Shown piece after piece: positions 33,617-42,850 of a stretch of DNA of 64,000 nt. A program made the translations under genes and the position numbers. This stretch comes from Clostridiaceae bacterium (GTDB taxonomy: Bacteria; Bacillota; Clostridia; Peptostreptococcales; Natronincolaceae): contig JAHDLO010000021.1 of NCBI GenBank assembly GCA_018432235.1, forward strand, positions 1-64,000. Reading direction: 5' to 3'. The stretch's first letter is position 1; the number at the start of each line of letters is the position of its first letter. The notes beneath the pieces were generated by a model. It had not been told where the DNA came from, ran no database searches, and worked only from the letters and a program-made list of their open reading frames with translations.

Positions 33617-35110
33617 CTATCTTTTATTTCTGCTATGGGTGTTCTTGGTGTTAGGGTTTGCTTTCCCACGCTTAGAGTCAGACCGCTTTGGCCCCTTGGC
33701 ATCAGCTCTGTTAAACTGACTGTTACTCTTAGAGTCCTTTGTTTCTCCTCTATTCAACTGTCCATCGCCCCTATTACCCTTAGACTCCGTCCTCTTAAAA
33801 TTATTATTGCCCTTCTTGCCCTGCTTTTCCTTCTTGCCCTCTCCAAACTTACCCTTGGAAGCCTGTCCCTTAGCTGGTACAGATTCCTTATGGTAGGGCT
33901 TCTTTCCACCCTGTCCCTTGCTTTTATTGTCCTTATTTCCACTGGTTCTTCCGGTTCTTCCTTTACTTTCCTCTTGAAGGACATATTCATCCTCAGCCAG
34001 CTTCAATCTTGTTTTCTGTATAGTCATTCTTATACCCTTTTCAATCAGACCAAGGGTACCCCTATCCTTAGGTGTAGCCAGGGTAATTGCCATACCGGTT
34101 TGTCCTGCACGACCAGTTCGTCCTATCCTGTGAATATAGGCCTCTGCATCCTGAGGTATGTCATAGTTAATCACATGGGTCATACCCTCTACATCTAAGC
34201 CTCTGGCGGCTACATCCGTTGCCACAAGATAATGAACAGCACCTCGTCTAAAGTCCCGCATTACCCTTTCCCGTTTACCCTGTGTTAAATCACCATGAAG
34301 CTCATCCGTCTTAAATCCATGCATCTGCAATGCTTCATTTAAGGCCGCTGCCCTCCTTTTGGTTCTGCAAAATATGATCGCCATATAGGGATTATAATCC
34401 TTTAACACCTGCAGCAGCACCGCCTGCCTGCTTCTATCGGTGGTCTCAATAACCAACTGCTTGATTTCCTCCAATGTGATTGTTTCAGACTGCACCTTAA
34501 CATTACTGGGCTTTTTCATATAATTTGCCGCCAAGGCCTTAATTGCTGAGGGCATTGTAGCAGAAAAAAACATTGTCTGTCGGTCCTCAGGTGTCTGCTT
34601 AATTATGGCCTCTACCTCCGCAAGAAAGCCCATATGCAGCATTTGATCCGCCTCATCCAGCACCAGCATCCTCAGCTGCTTGAAGCTTAAGCTTTTCCGC
34701 CTCAAATGATCCAGTAAACGTCCAGGGGTTCCGATAACAAGATGGATGGCACCCTTAAGTCTTCTCAGCTGTTTTTCTACGTCCTGACCGCCATAGGCCG
34801 ATAATATGTTGAAATTTTTATAGCCCTGTAGTCTTCTCGCCTCCTGAGTAATCTGTATGGCCAATTCTCGTGTTGGTGCCACTACAAGGGCTTGAACTGC
34901 TGGGTTGGAGGTGTCAATTCCCTCTGCTATCGGCAGCAGGAAGGCAAAGGTTTTGCCTGTCCCTGTTTGTGCCTGAGCGATCACGTCTCTGCCCTCCAGC
35001 AACAATGGAATCGCCTTCTCCTGTATCGGTGTGGGTTCTGTGATATCATTTTCCAAAAGCATCATTTGCATTTCTCTGCTTATCCCTAACTCCTTAAAAC
35101 TCATAGTCAT
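33617..35110 (-). CDS. DEAD-box RNA helicase (CshA/DeaD type)
   Basis: A 497-residue ATP-dependent RNA helicase. Visible motifs in order are the Q motif (EPTPIQ), Walker A AQTGTGKT, PTRELAIQ, GTPGRLLDH, DEAD in LVLDEADQM, SAT in FFSATMP, and HRIGRTGRAGQ. The last 110 residues are a Lys/Gly/Ser/Asn-rich repetitive tail, as in cold-induced helicases that bind structured RNA and ribosomes. The start is not certain: ATGs at 35110 and 35104 are both possible and the AAAGG site is rather distant. Single-gene unit with its own terminator. Confidence 0.92.
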   Translation of the reverse strand: MTMSFKELGISREMQMMLLENDITEPTPIQEKAIPLLLEGRDVIAQAQTGTGKTFAFLLPIAEGIDTSNPAVQALVVAPTRELAIQITQEARRLQGYKNFNILSAYGGQDVEKQLRRLKGAIHLVIGTPGRLLDHLRRKSLSFKQLRMLVLDEADQMLHMGFLAEVEAIIKQTPEDRQTMFFSATMPSAIKALAANYMKKPSNVKVQSETITLEEIKQLVIETTDRSRQAVLLQVLKDYNPYMAIIFCRTKRRAAALNEALQMHGFKTDELHGDLTQGKRERVMRDFRRGAVHYLVATDVAARGLDVEGMTHVINYDIPQDAEAYIHRIGRTGRAGQTGMAITLATPKDRGTLGLIEKGIRMTIQKTRLKLAEDEYVLQEESKGRTGRTSGNKDNKSKGQGGKKPYHKESVPAKGQASKGKFGEGKKEKQGKKGNNNFKRTESKGNRGDGQLNRGETKDSKSNSQFNRADAKGPKRSDSKRGKANPNTKNTHSRNKR

Positions 35111-35232
35111 ATATAATCTGCTACCTTTCTATGCTTTATTGTATTTTTATTATTCTTCAATTAAAAGAATATCATTCTGTATTCTAACATTGCAGGATAA
35201 ATATAGCAAGCTTTCCTATTTAATACCCATAA

Positions 35233-35272
35233 AAAAAACTCAAGGGACCAGATTTCCCTTGAGTTTTTTTCT
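35233..35272. terminator. Bidirectional terminator, helicase / cyclic-di-GMP protein
   Basis: A-rich 5' flank, then AAACTCAAGGGA paired with TCCCTTGAGTTT, then T-rich 3' flank. Confidence 0.85.
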
Positions 35273-37782
35273 TATGCTACTCCGGTAATATTACCCTCTT
35301 CAAAAAGCGATATAAAGAGCTCAGTTAATTGTGGGTCAAACTGTATGCCACTATTTTTTCTGAGCTCCATTAAAGCATCTGAATAGCTTAAGGCTTTCCT
35401 GTAGGGTCGATCGGTGGTCATTGCATCAAAGGCATCCACAATGCACAGACATCTTCCCTCTATTGGTATGTTTTCCCCCTTCACACCCCTTGGATACCCT
35501 TTACCGTCATATCTTTCGTGATGGGTCATAATTGCCGGTATCACCTTAATCAGATTGGGCACATGCTTAATAATTGAAATCGACATATCGACATGCCGCT
35601 TCATCACCTCATACTCATCCGGTGAAAGGGCTTCCTTCTTGGTCAATATACTTTCAGGTACACCAATCTTCCCTATATCATGAAGCAGACCTGCATTCTT
35701 GACGATGTCAATTCGCTCCTCATCAAAACCCGCTGCCTTAGCCAAGGCTACAGCATAATTAGAAACGTTCTCCGAATGTCCATAGGTATAATGATCCTTT
35801 GCATCGATTGTAGCCGCCAGAGCATAAATTGCAGAAAAATATGCGGTCTTTATGCTATCCTGTACCTTCTGCATTTCTTTATTATTTAGCAGATTAATTG
35901 AGTTGTCCTTCTTGGCATATACCACGCTTTGATTTCTTCCGCTTCGCTTTGCAGCATACATGGCAGAATCCGCTTTGTCTAAAATTTCTTCATTGGTTAA
36001 ACCATCCCTTGGATAACTGGCAACCCCTACGCTGATGGTCAAAAATTCATTGACATCCTTTGAGGAACAGAAGCAGCTCTCTACAGCCCTCCTTATTCTC
36101 TCAATTGCCCGCAAGGAGGCGGCTCCCTCAATATTGGGGAATATAACTGCAAATTCCTCTCCCCCATATCTGGCAATAATGTCTTCTGATCTTGTAGACT
36201 TTTTTATTACCTCTGCTATCTTTATCAAGGCCCTGTCTCCAGCAGAGTGACCATACAGATCGTTATATAGCTTAAAGAGGTCTACATCTATCATGGCAAC
36301 AGAAAAGACATCATATGTTTTTTCTGATATGCACTTGCTTAATATCTCCTGAAAATATCTGTGATTATTCAGCTTTGTCAAACCATCGGTAATGGCCTCG
36401 TATTTAGCATCCTCATATAGCTTAGCATTTTCTATAACGACTGCAGCATTATTCATTAGCGTAAAGAGAAGGTCCATCTCCTCTTGAGTATAAGACTCTC
36501 CCCCCTTCTTCTCCGACAATATCAACAATCCGACAAGCTGGTCTCTAAGCTTTATCGGCACAATCAGTTCAGTACCCATGGACCTCAGCTGCTTTTTCTC
36601 CATACTCCATAGACTGGTAAAGAAGGAGCTGCTTTCTATCTCACTCATGGTGAGTAATTGCCTTCCCATATTAAACCATTGAAGGATAGGGTGATTGTTG
36701 CTGTATTTAATGTCCTCCTCAAGCTGACTGTTGGGACTAGATTTTGCTATGGCATAGGCCTCCTTGCCCTGTCTTAATATCAGATAGGCGTTGTGTGGCT
36801 TAATGGCTTTATTTACAGCCTCCAGCAGTGAATCCGTAAGCTCGTTAATATCCAACACATTATTAATAATTTTGCTGAAATCTCTGAGGAAAACCTGGTG
36901 ATTTAGCTTTTCTCTATAAAAAAGCCTGTCTATACCCTTCTGAAGCGTATTTTTCAAGGGCTGGAATACTAAAGCCAATAGTACCGCCATTGCCAGCGTC
37001 AACGTGGTATTGTTGTAGCCGATTATTCTCAATAGTATAAGCTGTACCCCCAAAATAGCGGCGATATATACCCCGGTTAGTGCTAATGTATAAAGGGAAT
37101 ATGACAAGCCCTTTTTAACAATAATATGGATTTCTAAAAATCGATATCTATATATGGAATAGGCTATAAATAGAGCATTTATTGTATTTAATACGATATC
37201 AAAGGGGTATTTTCCCAGACTGGGGATCAAATTCAGCAGCCCGCCAATAATTACCAACACCAGACCAAAGAGTATAAACTTAACCCTGCTAAAGGGTATT
37301 TTCTTTGTTTTTACCTTCTGTATAATATTGATAAAGGCCAAGAACATATAGCATAGACTCCAAATTGCCATAACTGAAGCAAGCGGCCCAAGCGTATATA
37401 TAAATACATTGTTTTCCACATATGCTTCATACATAATTAATCCTGAAAAGTTCCCTATCATTAACAAGAATGCTAAGAAATAGCCTACGGCCAAATTAAT
37501 TTTTTGATTTTTAGTATCGGTAAGCACCAAAGTAAAATGATAGAAAATTACCGGCATACTGATTAAGCCTATACATAGGATACGATTCCAAAAGATAGTG
37601 CTGGGAGGAAAATTAGTCTTCATGACAAAGGAACCCAGGCTCCAGATGATCATGGCTGCAATATACACGGTGTAATACCGCACTACCTTGTTTTTTCTAG
37701 AGCCCAAAATGATTGCCAAAAGAACGCAATAGCATATGAAGCTTATTAATGGTACTAATACTAAATAGGAGAATGGCTCCAC
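35272..37782 (-). CDS. Membrane GGDEF/HD-GYP cyclic-di-GMP protein
   Basis: An 836-residue protein. It has an N-terminal membrane sensor of about seven helices (residues 1-215), a GAF-like domain (about 290-450), a GGDEF domain with intact ARYGGEEF and an inhibitory RXXD site (RSED) five residues before it, and a C-terminal HD-GYP phosphodiesterase (HDIGKIGVPE, HHERYDGKGYP). Both synthesis and breakdown activities look intact, so the sensor inputs may select the direction. The start is GTG at 37782 behind GGGGGTGA. A GGDEF protein also lies at 41.2 kb. Confidence 0.92.
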   Translation of the reverse strand: MEPFSYLVLVPLISFICYCVLLAIILGSRKNKVVRYYTVYIAAMIIWSLGSFVMKTNFPPSTIFWNRILCIGLISMPVIFYHFTLVLTDTKNQKINLAVGYFLAFLLMIGNFSGLIMYEAYVENNVFIYTLGPLASVMAIWSLCYMFLAFINIIQKVKTKKIPFSRVKFILFGLVLVIIGGLLNLIPSLGKYPFDIVLNTINALFIAYSIYRYRFLEIHIIVKKGLSYSLYTLALTGVYIAAILGVQLILLRIIGYNNTTLTLAMAVLLALVFQPLKNTLQKGIDRLFYREKLNHQVFLRDFSKIINNVLDINELTDSLLEAVNKAIKPHNAYLILRQGKEAYAIAKSSPNSQLEEDIKYSNNHPILQWFNMGRQLLTMSEIESSSFFTSLWSMEKKQLRSMGTELIVPIKLRDQLVGLLILSEKKGGESYTQEEMDLLFTLMNNAAVVIENAKLYEDAKYEAITDGLTKLNNHRYFQEILSKCISEKTYDVFSVAMIDVDLFKLYNDLYGHSAGDRALIKIAEVIKKSTRSEDIIARYGGEEFAVIFPNIEGAASLRAIERIRRAVESCFCSSKDVNEFLTISVGVASYPRDGLTNEEILDKADSAMYAAKRSGRNQSVVYAKKDNSINLLNNKEMQKVQDSIKTAYFSAIYALAATIDAKDHYTYGHSENVSNYAVALAKAAGFDEERIDIVKNAGLLHDIGKIGVPESILTKKEALSPDEYEVMKRHVDMSISIIKHVPNLIKVIPAIMTHHERYDGKGYPRGVKGENIPIEGRCLCIVDAFDAMTTDRPYRKALSYSDALMELRKNSGIQFDPQLTELFISLFEEGNITGVA

Positions 37783-37813
37783 AATATCACCCCCAGCTTT
37801 ATTGACTACATAT

Positions 37814-39388
37814 TTAACTGCATTTGCTATCCAATAAAACTTCTATACTTTGCTGAGATGGATTCATTTTAGTTATAATGTTTTCACTTTTTTTCTTATA
37901 TTCATTAAAAGACCCTTTGGGTAAAAGCGTTATTCTAAGGGGATCCTTGCCCAACATCATTTGTATATCCTTATAATCAGAGTCTGATTCCTTTAAGCTT
38001 TCATGTAAAATGTCCTTAACAGAATCAAAGCACATCTCATCCTTCAGCTCCATGTAAATATGAAGGATTGGCTCCTTATCCTCATACTGCTTGCAGGCTA
38101 CCCAGTTTTCCACAGGAAGCCCTCCAAGCTTCACCGCTTGATCGATGGTGGCAGTCGTAATACGGGTAAACCCTGCCAGATCAATGATATTTGAAATTCT
38201 ATCTACAAATCTGATCTGTGGAATACTAATGTTATAGGCCTTATTATGTAAGGAAAGGCATTCAATGATATCCCCCACACGGTATCGAACAAAGGCGCCT
38301 CCTCTAAACTTAGTTATTACAAGCTCGTAACGCTCCTTTGGCCTGATTTCATTGATCAGTATGGTCTTTGGTATAAAGCTCTTATCATATTGACTCCTAA
38401 GAGAATCCTTTTCTGGTATAAATTCAAGAAAATTGACATCAGGAAAAAAGGTCAGCCCACTGTCCCCCCATGTTTCTGTGGCAACGGTGGCGATCTCTGT
38501 ACCGCCGTATATTTCTTTAGGTCTTCTTCCCCAATAGTACTCTATCTTTTCCTTAAAGGCATGGGTATCGGTGCCTGCACATAATATCCCCTTTATCTCC
38601 CATAAATCCTTAGGCAGTAGTGTTTGCTTTTTGAATTTTCTTTTCATAAAGGCCCTCAGCAGCCTATACATCATAGTTAGATTATCGGGACGAGGCGTAC
38701 TCATACCACCCGTTGATCCCCTTGCGAAATCCTCACCTATTTTCACCAAGACACTGGATAACCCAAAAAACAAATCTACGCCCTTATTCAGAGCCAATTC
38801 AAAACCGATTTTGTTTCTTTTTTCAAAGTCCAGTCCCTCAGCCTGGTCGATGGGTGGAAGGTACTCAAATTCTATCTCATTTCTTACCCCATAGGGTGCC
38901 AATCCCGTAAGATACGGTAGTGGCGCCATGCCATAGAGAAATTTGTCGTAGGCCCTCAGTGAAAACTCCCTCGGCCTTTTACTGGTGGCTAATAGCAGAC
39001 TGGCAATAAATGCTTTAGTATGTTCCTCTATCATGCTTTCTGAATAAGGGGCCAGCTTTATTTCATGCGTGCCTCCCTTCCATGTGGTCTTGATCCAATA
39101 TTGAGGCTTGGAGGGTAGGGCGTCCTCTACCTTATTCAACAATATATCGGCATAATCCTCGTAGGTGGTTAGAGGGACTTTTTCTCTAAATTCTTCAATT
39201 GAAGCTGGCTTTGAGTCCCCCATAAGCCTTCGACCCAGTTTACATCGGGACAAGAGCTCAATTTGCTCCATCAAAAGTCTTTCCTGTATCAGCATAAATT
39301 CGTTTAAGCTTAGGTCTAAAAATCCACAGTATTTTTCCCAAATCTTATTGTACTCTTCTTGTCTTAGCATTTCTTGTAAAGTTGACAT
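37814..39388 (-). CDS. GH3-family acyl-acid ligase-like protein
   Basis: A 524-residue protein of the GH3 family (ANL adenylating fold), best known from plant enzymes that join jasmonate or auxin to amino acids. Seen here: STGGMSTPRPD (ATP-binding loop position), the acetate-like motif IYGGTEIA, and FRGGAFVRYRVGDIIE, where the conserved YRVGD stands. Bacterial members are mostly uncharacterised and probably make acyl-adenylates. The ATG follows GGAGG. It lies 20 bases after a membrane methyltransferase gene, so the two are co-transcribed, suggesting modification of one lipid or isoprenoid-type product (inference). Confidence 0.78.
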   Translation of the reverse strand: MSTLQEMLRQEEYNKIWEKYCGFLDLSLNEFMLIQERLLMEQIELLSRCKLGRRLMGDSKPASIEEFREKVPLTTYEDYADILLNKVEDALPSKPQYWIKTTWKGGTHEIKLAPYSESMIEEHTKAFIASLLLATSKRPREFSLRAYDKFLYGMAPLPYLTGLAPYGVRNEIEFEYLPPIDQAEGLDFEKRNKIGFELALNKGVDLFFGLSSVLVKIGEDFARGSTGGMSTPRPDNLTMMYRLLRAFMKRKFKKQTLLPKDLWEIKGILCAGTDTHAFKEKIEYYWGRRPKEIYGGTEIATVATETWGDSGLTFFPDVNFLEFIPEKDSLRSQYDKSFIPKTILINEIRPKERYELVITKFRGGAFVRYRVGDIIECLSLHNKAYNISIPQIRFVDRISNIIDLAGFTRITTATIDQAVKLGGLPVENWVACKQYEDKEPILHIYMELKDEMCFDSVKDILHESLKESDSDYKDIQMMLGKDPLRITLLPKGSFNEYKKKSENIITKMNPSQQSIEVLLDSKCS

Positions 39389-39408
39389 TTAGCAAAAAAC
39401 CTCCATAT

Positions 39409-39966
39409 CTAAATTGTTGACAGGCATTTTCTAATGCTGTAAAGGGTGGGTATTAGCATCGGTGTTTGCTGTATATACAGCTCATAATCTGGAAACATTT
39501 TTTTAAAGAAAATCTTCTCCTGAAGGTAAACGTGCAGGATATCCAGGGATGTCCAAATTATCCCTGCAACTGCAATAAGCTTGGCTCCCGTCAACAAAAA
39601 GAAAAAAAGGAATGCAAAGCCAAACCACAGAACGCCGGGATGCCTGCACAGCGCATAGGTGCCAGTGTCCACCAGCTGATTGCTATGCTCCCTTTTACCA
39701 TAGGTATTCACAAAGGGCAGCTCTAAAAAAAGTGAATAAGCCAACAGCAGTATGGAAAAAATCCAGCCAATAGCTGCAACCATCCGTATAGGGGTAGAAA
39801 ATACCACCCTTGTAGAAACAACGGTTGTCATTATCGTCGAATAGAGCAGCAAGCCCAAACCTAATATGCCGAATATTTTCTTCTTAATCCCATCCTTTCT
39901 CAAGGTGTATACGTCAAATAAAAATAAGAACACAAAGGAAAATGAACCTAAAACAATGTATAGCAT
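39409..39966 (-). CDS. Isoprenylcysteine/phospholipid methyltransferase-like membrane protein
   Basis: A 185-residue protein with about five membrane helices and the C-terminal pattern of the ICMT/PEMT superfamily: GTYALCRHPGVLWFG, then EKIFFKKMFPDYELY and TPMLIP. These enzymes methylate carboxyl, amine or thiol groups of lipophilic substrates with SAM. The ATG follows GAGAGGTG. It precedes the GH3-like gene by 20 bases. A GH3/ICMT-like pair recalls plant hormone-type chemistry, acyl activation plus methyl ester formation, but the substrate is unknown. Confidence 0.75.
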   Translation of the reverse strand: MLYIVLGSFSFVFLFLFDVYTLRKDGIKKKIFGILGLGLLLYSTIMTTVVSTRVVFSTPIRMVAAIGWIFSILLLAYSLFLELPFVNTYGKREHSNQLVDTGTYALCRHPGVLWFGFAFLFFFLLTGAKLIAVAGIIWTSLDILHVYLQEKIFFKKMFPDYELYIQQTPMLIPTLYSIRKCLSTI

Positions 39967-40278
39967 TAACTAACACCTCTCTTTATATGTTATACTTTTC
40001 CAATGTCGTCATTTAACAGCGTGTTTTTACCCTTTATCCTATTCTAATCAAAAATCTATGAAATTTATGTCAAATACTGTCATAGTATTTGGCTGATATT
40101 TTGTCATATTTTGTTGCAACGGTTTTTTTCCTCTAGGACCTCAGTTGCATTTTTTGTAATATCCCATCCCAAATGCCTTCATCCCCCTAGCCATGTTAAG
40201 AACAGTCACAGTCGGCTTACATAATTGTTATTTATAACCTATTTTTCTATGTATATTCTGGCAAATCAGGCATTTGGG

Positions 40279-40307
40279 TTTACATAATTTCAAGCTTCCT
40301 ATATAAT
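40279..40307 (+). promoter_or_regulatory. Promoter of the cortex hydrolase gene
   Basis: TTTACA (40279-40284), exactly 17 bases, TATAAT (40302-40307). It places the start of transcription a few bases before the riboswitch. Upstream, 39967-40278 holds a small hairpin, AAATACT/AGTATTT at 40072-40090, and nothing else I can support. Confidence 0.75.
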
Positions 40308-40324
40308 AGTCCTTGTTATACCAC

Positions 40325-40440
40325 CTTGCAATTGCTGAATCTCAGTTTTTGAGAACGGAGGAACCGTTAGTAGGGGTTAATCCATAGCCATGGTAGGGAG
40401 CCTTCTATCCCGCACCCGTCAGCTAACTTCGGAAGCATAA
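40325..40440 (+). promoter_or_regulatory. c-di-AMP riboswitch (ydaO/yuaA type)
   Basis: Conserved ydaO blocks are readable in order: GCTGAATCTCAG, GGAGGAACCG, AGGGGTTAATCC, a TAGGGA/TATCCC hairpin, then CGCACCCGTCAGCTAACTTC and GGAAGC. The ATG of the cell-wall hydrolase follows 20 bases later, with the ribosome site GGGAAGGAG directly behind the closing helix. There is no room for a separate terminator, so control may act on ribosome access. Known targets of this class are cell-wall hydrolases and potassium transporters, which fits. Confidence 0.9.
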
Positions 40441-40458
40441 TAGGGAAGGAGTGTTTGT

Positions 40459-41169
40459 ATGCAGGGTAATAAAAAAAGATTTATATCCATGATTGTGATT
40501 GCATTAATCATTTCTCTTCAGCTAGTATCTGTATTTGCTGCTGAAGGCTATATCACCTTAAGGTATGGTAGTAAAGGCACTGAGGTTTCTAGATTGCAGC
40601 AGGCTCTGAAAAATAAGGGCTACTACAACAGTACCGTCGATGGGCTGTATGGTAAAATTACCGAAAGAGCTGTTATCAGCTTTCAAAAGGACAGTGGGAT
40701 TCTGGTGGATGGTATAGCCGGTAGGCAGACCCAAAGTAAGCTATACGGAACTACGACAGCAGCCTCAGCAACTCCAGCAGTTTCAAGAGGAGCAACCACG
40801 AGAAATGATGATGTGTACTGGTTGTCCAGAATTATCCATGCTGAGGCGTCCGGAGAGCCATATCAAGGGAAGGTGGCCGTGGGCAGTGTCGTACTGAATA
40901 GGGTAAGCTCAAAGGACTTTCCAAACACGATTTATAACGTCATCTTTGAGTACTACAATAATATTCCTCAGTTTAGTCCTGTAGCAGACGGTACAATATA
41001 CAACACCCCTAACAGCGAGAGTGTAAAGGCGGCAGAAACAGCCTTAAGCGGTTCCAGACCGATGGGTAATGCCACCTATTTCTTCAATCCCTCTAAGGCC
41101 TCTGGCTCATGGATTGTAAAGAATAAAACCTATGTCGGCAAGATTGGTGACCACGTTTTCTATAAGTAG
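40459..41169 (+). CDS. Spore cortex-lytic/cell wall hydrolase, SleB type
   Basis: A 236-residue exported hydrolase. A signal peptide (residues 1-28, ending VFAAE) precedes a peptidoglycan-binding-1 repeat (about 36-94, GTEVSRLQQALKNKGYY and VDGLYGKITERAV). The C-terminal Hydrolase_2/SleB domain starts near residue 115 with WLSRIIHAEASGEP, where Glu129 is the likely catalytic acid, and ends with GDHVFYK. SleB-type enzymes are lytic transglycosylases of the spore cortex during germination, and CwlJ-like relatives act similarly. A c-di-AMP riboswitch directly upstream suggests a vegetative wall role or osmotic control as well. Confidence 0.9.
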   Translation: MQGNKKRFISMIVIALIISLQLVSVFAAEGYITLRYGSKGTEVSRLQQALKNKGYYNSTVDGLYGKITERAVISFQKDSGILVDGIAGRQTQSKLYGTTTAASATPAVSRGATTRNDDVYWLSRIIHAEASGEPYQGKVAVGSVVLNRVSSKDFPNTIYNVIFEYYNNIPQFSPVADGTIYNTPNSESVKAAETALSGSRPMGNATYFFNPSKASGSWIVKNKTYVGKIGDHVFYK

Positions 41170-41192
41170 ATAAATACCTTTATAAATTATCA

Positions 41193-41215
41193 GGGGCGGA
41201 AATTATTCCGCCCCC
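41193..41215. terminator. Hairpin between convergent genes
   Basis: GGGGCGGAA (41193-41201) pairs perfectly with TTCCGCCCC (41206-41214). T-runs are poor on both sides, so termination is plausible but not typical. Confidence 0.5.
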
Positions 41216-42240
41216 TTAATATTAATTTCTGTTCTGTTCTTACCACTTCTCTTTGCATGATATAATGCTATATCGGCCCTCTTATACAGACTATCTCTGG
41301 TGTCTCCTTTATCATACTGTGTGATACCGACACTTACGGTTATATGCCCAACCGCCTTAAAGCTATGCTCTTCAACCTTTTTCCTGATCTTTTCTGCCAA
41401 AATCAGCCCCTGTTCTAATCCTGTCTCCGGAGCTACAATCACAAATTCCTCTCCACCAAAGCGTGCAAATATATCACTTTTTCTGATACAATCTTCGCAT
41501 AGCCTGCACAGTTCAATAAGGACTAAATCACCCTTATCGTGACCAAAGCTATCGTTAACCCGTTTAAAATTATCTATGTCAAATAAAATGAAGGAAAATT
41601 CCTTGTTATATCTGTCGGATCTATTTATTTCCCGCTCCAACACCTGATAAAGCAAATGCCGATTATATATTTTGGTCAATGCGTCATAATTTGCAGTCTT
41701 TTCCAGCTGATCCCTTACATAGCTTTTTATCAGTAAAGCAATTACCACTATTAACATTATGTTAATCAGCAAAACAGGGAGTATCAGCTTAAACTTTGCT
41801 ATTTTCAACTCACTGCTCCTCTGGGTAAGGTATACTGCTTGATTCGTTTGTATCCAAAGGGCCTCGCTAATGTCAAATAGCTCTTTTCTGTTTTCTTCTG
41901 TAGGCGTTACCCTCAGCTCTTCTATTACCGTCTTATACCTACTCCAATTATTTTGTATGTCTGCTACTGTCTCTCCGTAGCTTTCGATATATGATTTGTC
42001 CAAATTTGCCAGGACATCAAGCCCTACCTCTATTCTGTTCATACCCTCATCATCCGGATAATTATTTAGCTCAAGCTTTGTTAACCTCTGTATGGCGCCC
42101 CTTATAATACCAACCTCATTTATTTGCTTTGCATCATATTCCAGGGTTTTAATAATTTTGAAAATCGATAATATGGTGCTTCCAAAGCCGATTAATAGTA
42201 TCACTGTTATTGTTAGAAGTATAGAAGATTTTTTTCTCAT
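41203..42240 (-). CDS. Membrane diguanylate cyclase (GGDEF)
   Basis: A 345-residue protein. Two membrane helices (about residues 6-28 and 152-172) flank an extracytoplasmic helical domain resembling the type IV pili chemotaxis transducer N-terminus (IKTLEYDAKQINEVGIIRGAIQ region). A GGDEF domain follows with ARFGGEEF and an RXXD inhibitory site (RKSD) five residues earlier, so it should be an active, feedback-inhibited cyclase. I place the start at the ATG at 42240 (MRKKSS); the longer frame to 42330 codes for an unlikely N-terminus. The ribosome site (AGGGGCGA) is modest. Confidence 0.85.
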   Translation of the reverse strand: MRKKSSILLTITVILLIGFGSTILSIFKIIKTLEYDAKQINEVGIIRGAIQRLTKLELNNYPDDEGMNRIEVGLDVLANLDKSYIESYGETVADIQNNWSRYKTVIEELRVTPTEENRKELFDISEALWIQTNQAVYLTQRSSELKIAKFKLILPVLLINIMLIVVIALLIKSYVRDQLEKTANYDALTKIYNRHLLYQVLEREINRSDRYNKEFSFILFDIDNFKRVNDSFGHDKGDLVLIELCRLCEDCIRKSDIFARFGGEEFVIVAPETGLEQGLILAEKIRKKVEEHSFKAVGHITVSVGITQYDKGDTRDSLYKRADIALYHAKRSGKNRTEINIKGAE

Positions 42241-42599
42241 AATTATCGCCCCTGCTCTATGGTCTTTTGCATATTTATACCCATTTCCTGCTGAATTAAT
42301 AATATATTTGGAGAAAAGACACATTACCATAAGCCTAAACTAAATGGTATAGATTTAACCGTCCAGTGCCTTACATCATTTAAAAGTCCAGGTAAATTCC
42401 TATAAGAATTTTCGTTAGCTCTTATTCTTTTTTAAGACACAGGATACTGACACAAAGTATTGTAAAATGATTATTATTGTAAGATTTTTTATATACTCTT
42501 TATAAAAATTGTACTATAATATGAATAGCTGCTGAATGCTATGGCAAATATATCATTGGGGCAGGAATTTTTTAACTTGGGAAGAAAGGGAGTATCAAA
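42241..42599. other. 359-base intergenic region
   Basis: Holds divergent control regions for the GGDEF gene (-) and the small basic gene (+). TATAAT at 42515-42520 is a candidate -10 for the latter, without a clear -35. No other gene or structure supported. Confidence 0.3.
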
Positions 42600-42803
42600 A
42601 TGTCTAATTCAGAAAAAGATATGGAGCAGTCAAAGGAAAAGAAAAAAATCAGTCTAGCTGAAGCCATGAGACAGCAGCTTGAAAATAAAAAAGCAAATCA
42701 GGTTACTGGAAATGGAAGTAAGGGTCCTATAAAAAGCGATACCAGCAAAAAGAGTCAACAGTCAAAAAAGGTTTCCAATCAACGTAGGAAAACTGGTGCT
42801 TAA
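42600..42803 (+). CDS. Small basic protein (67 aa), unknown
   Basis: Not recognised. Highly charged, Lys/Ser/Gln/Asn-rich, with no hydrophobic segment and low complexity towards the end (QQSKKVSNQRRKTGA). The one patterned stretch, KISLAEAMRQQLENKK, would form an amphipathic helix. It is preceded by AAGAAAGGGAG and followed by a strong terminator, so it looks like a genuine monocistronic gene. Composition suggests nucleic-acid binding or intrinsic disorder, as in small spore-associated proteins; this is inference. Confidence 0.65.
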   Translation: MSNSEKDMEQSKEKKKISLAEAMRQQLENKKANQVTGNGSKGPIKSDTSKKSQQSKKVSNQRRKTGA

Positions 42804-42809
42804 GCCTGA

Positions 42810-42842
42810 AAGAGGCTGCTATAAGATAGCAGCCTCTTAATT
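42810..42842. terminator. Bidirectional terminator
   Basis: AAGAGGCTGCTAT-AAG-ATAGCAGCCTCTT, a perfect 13-bp stem between the small basic gene and mgtC. Confidence 0.85.
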
Positions 42843-42850
42843 ATTTTACT

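Noticed and set aside
33635..34198. 187-codon plus-strand frame opposite the DEAD-box helicase
   Set aside because: Leu/Ser/Thr-rich shadow of the repetitive Lys/Gly-rich tail of the helicase; no ribosome site.
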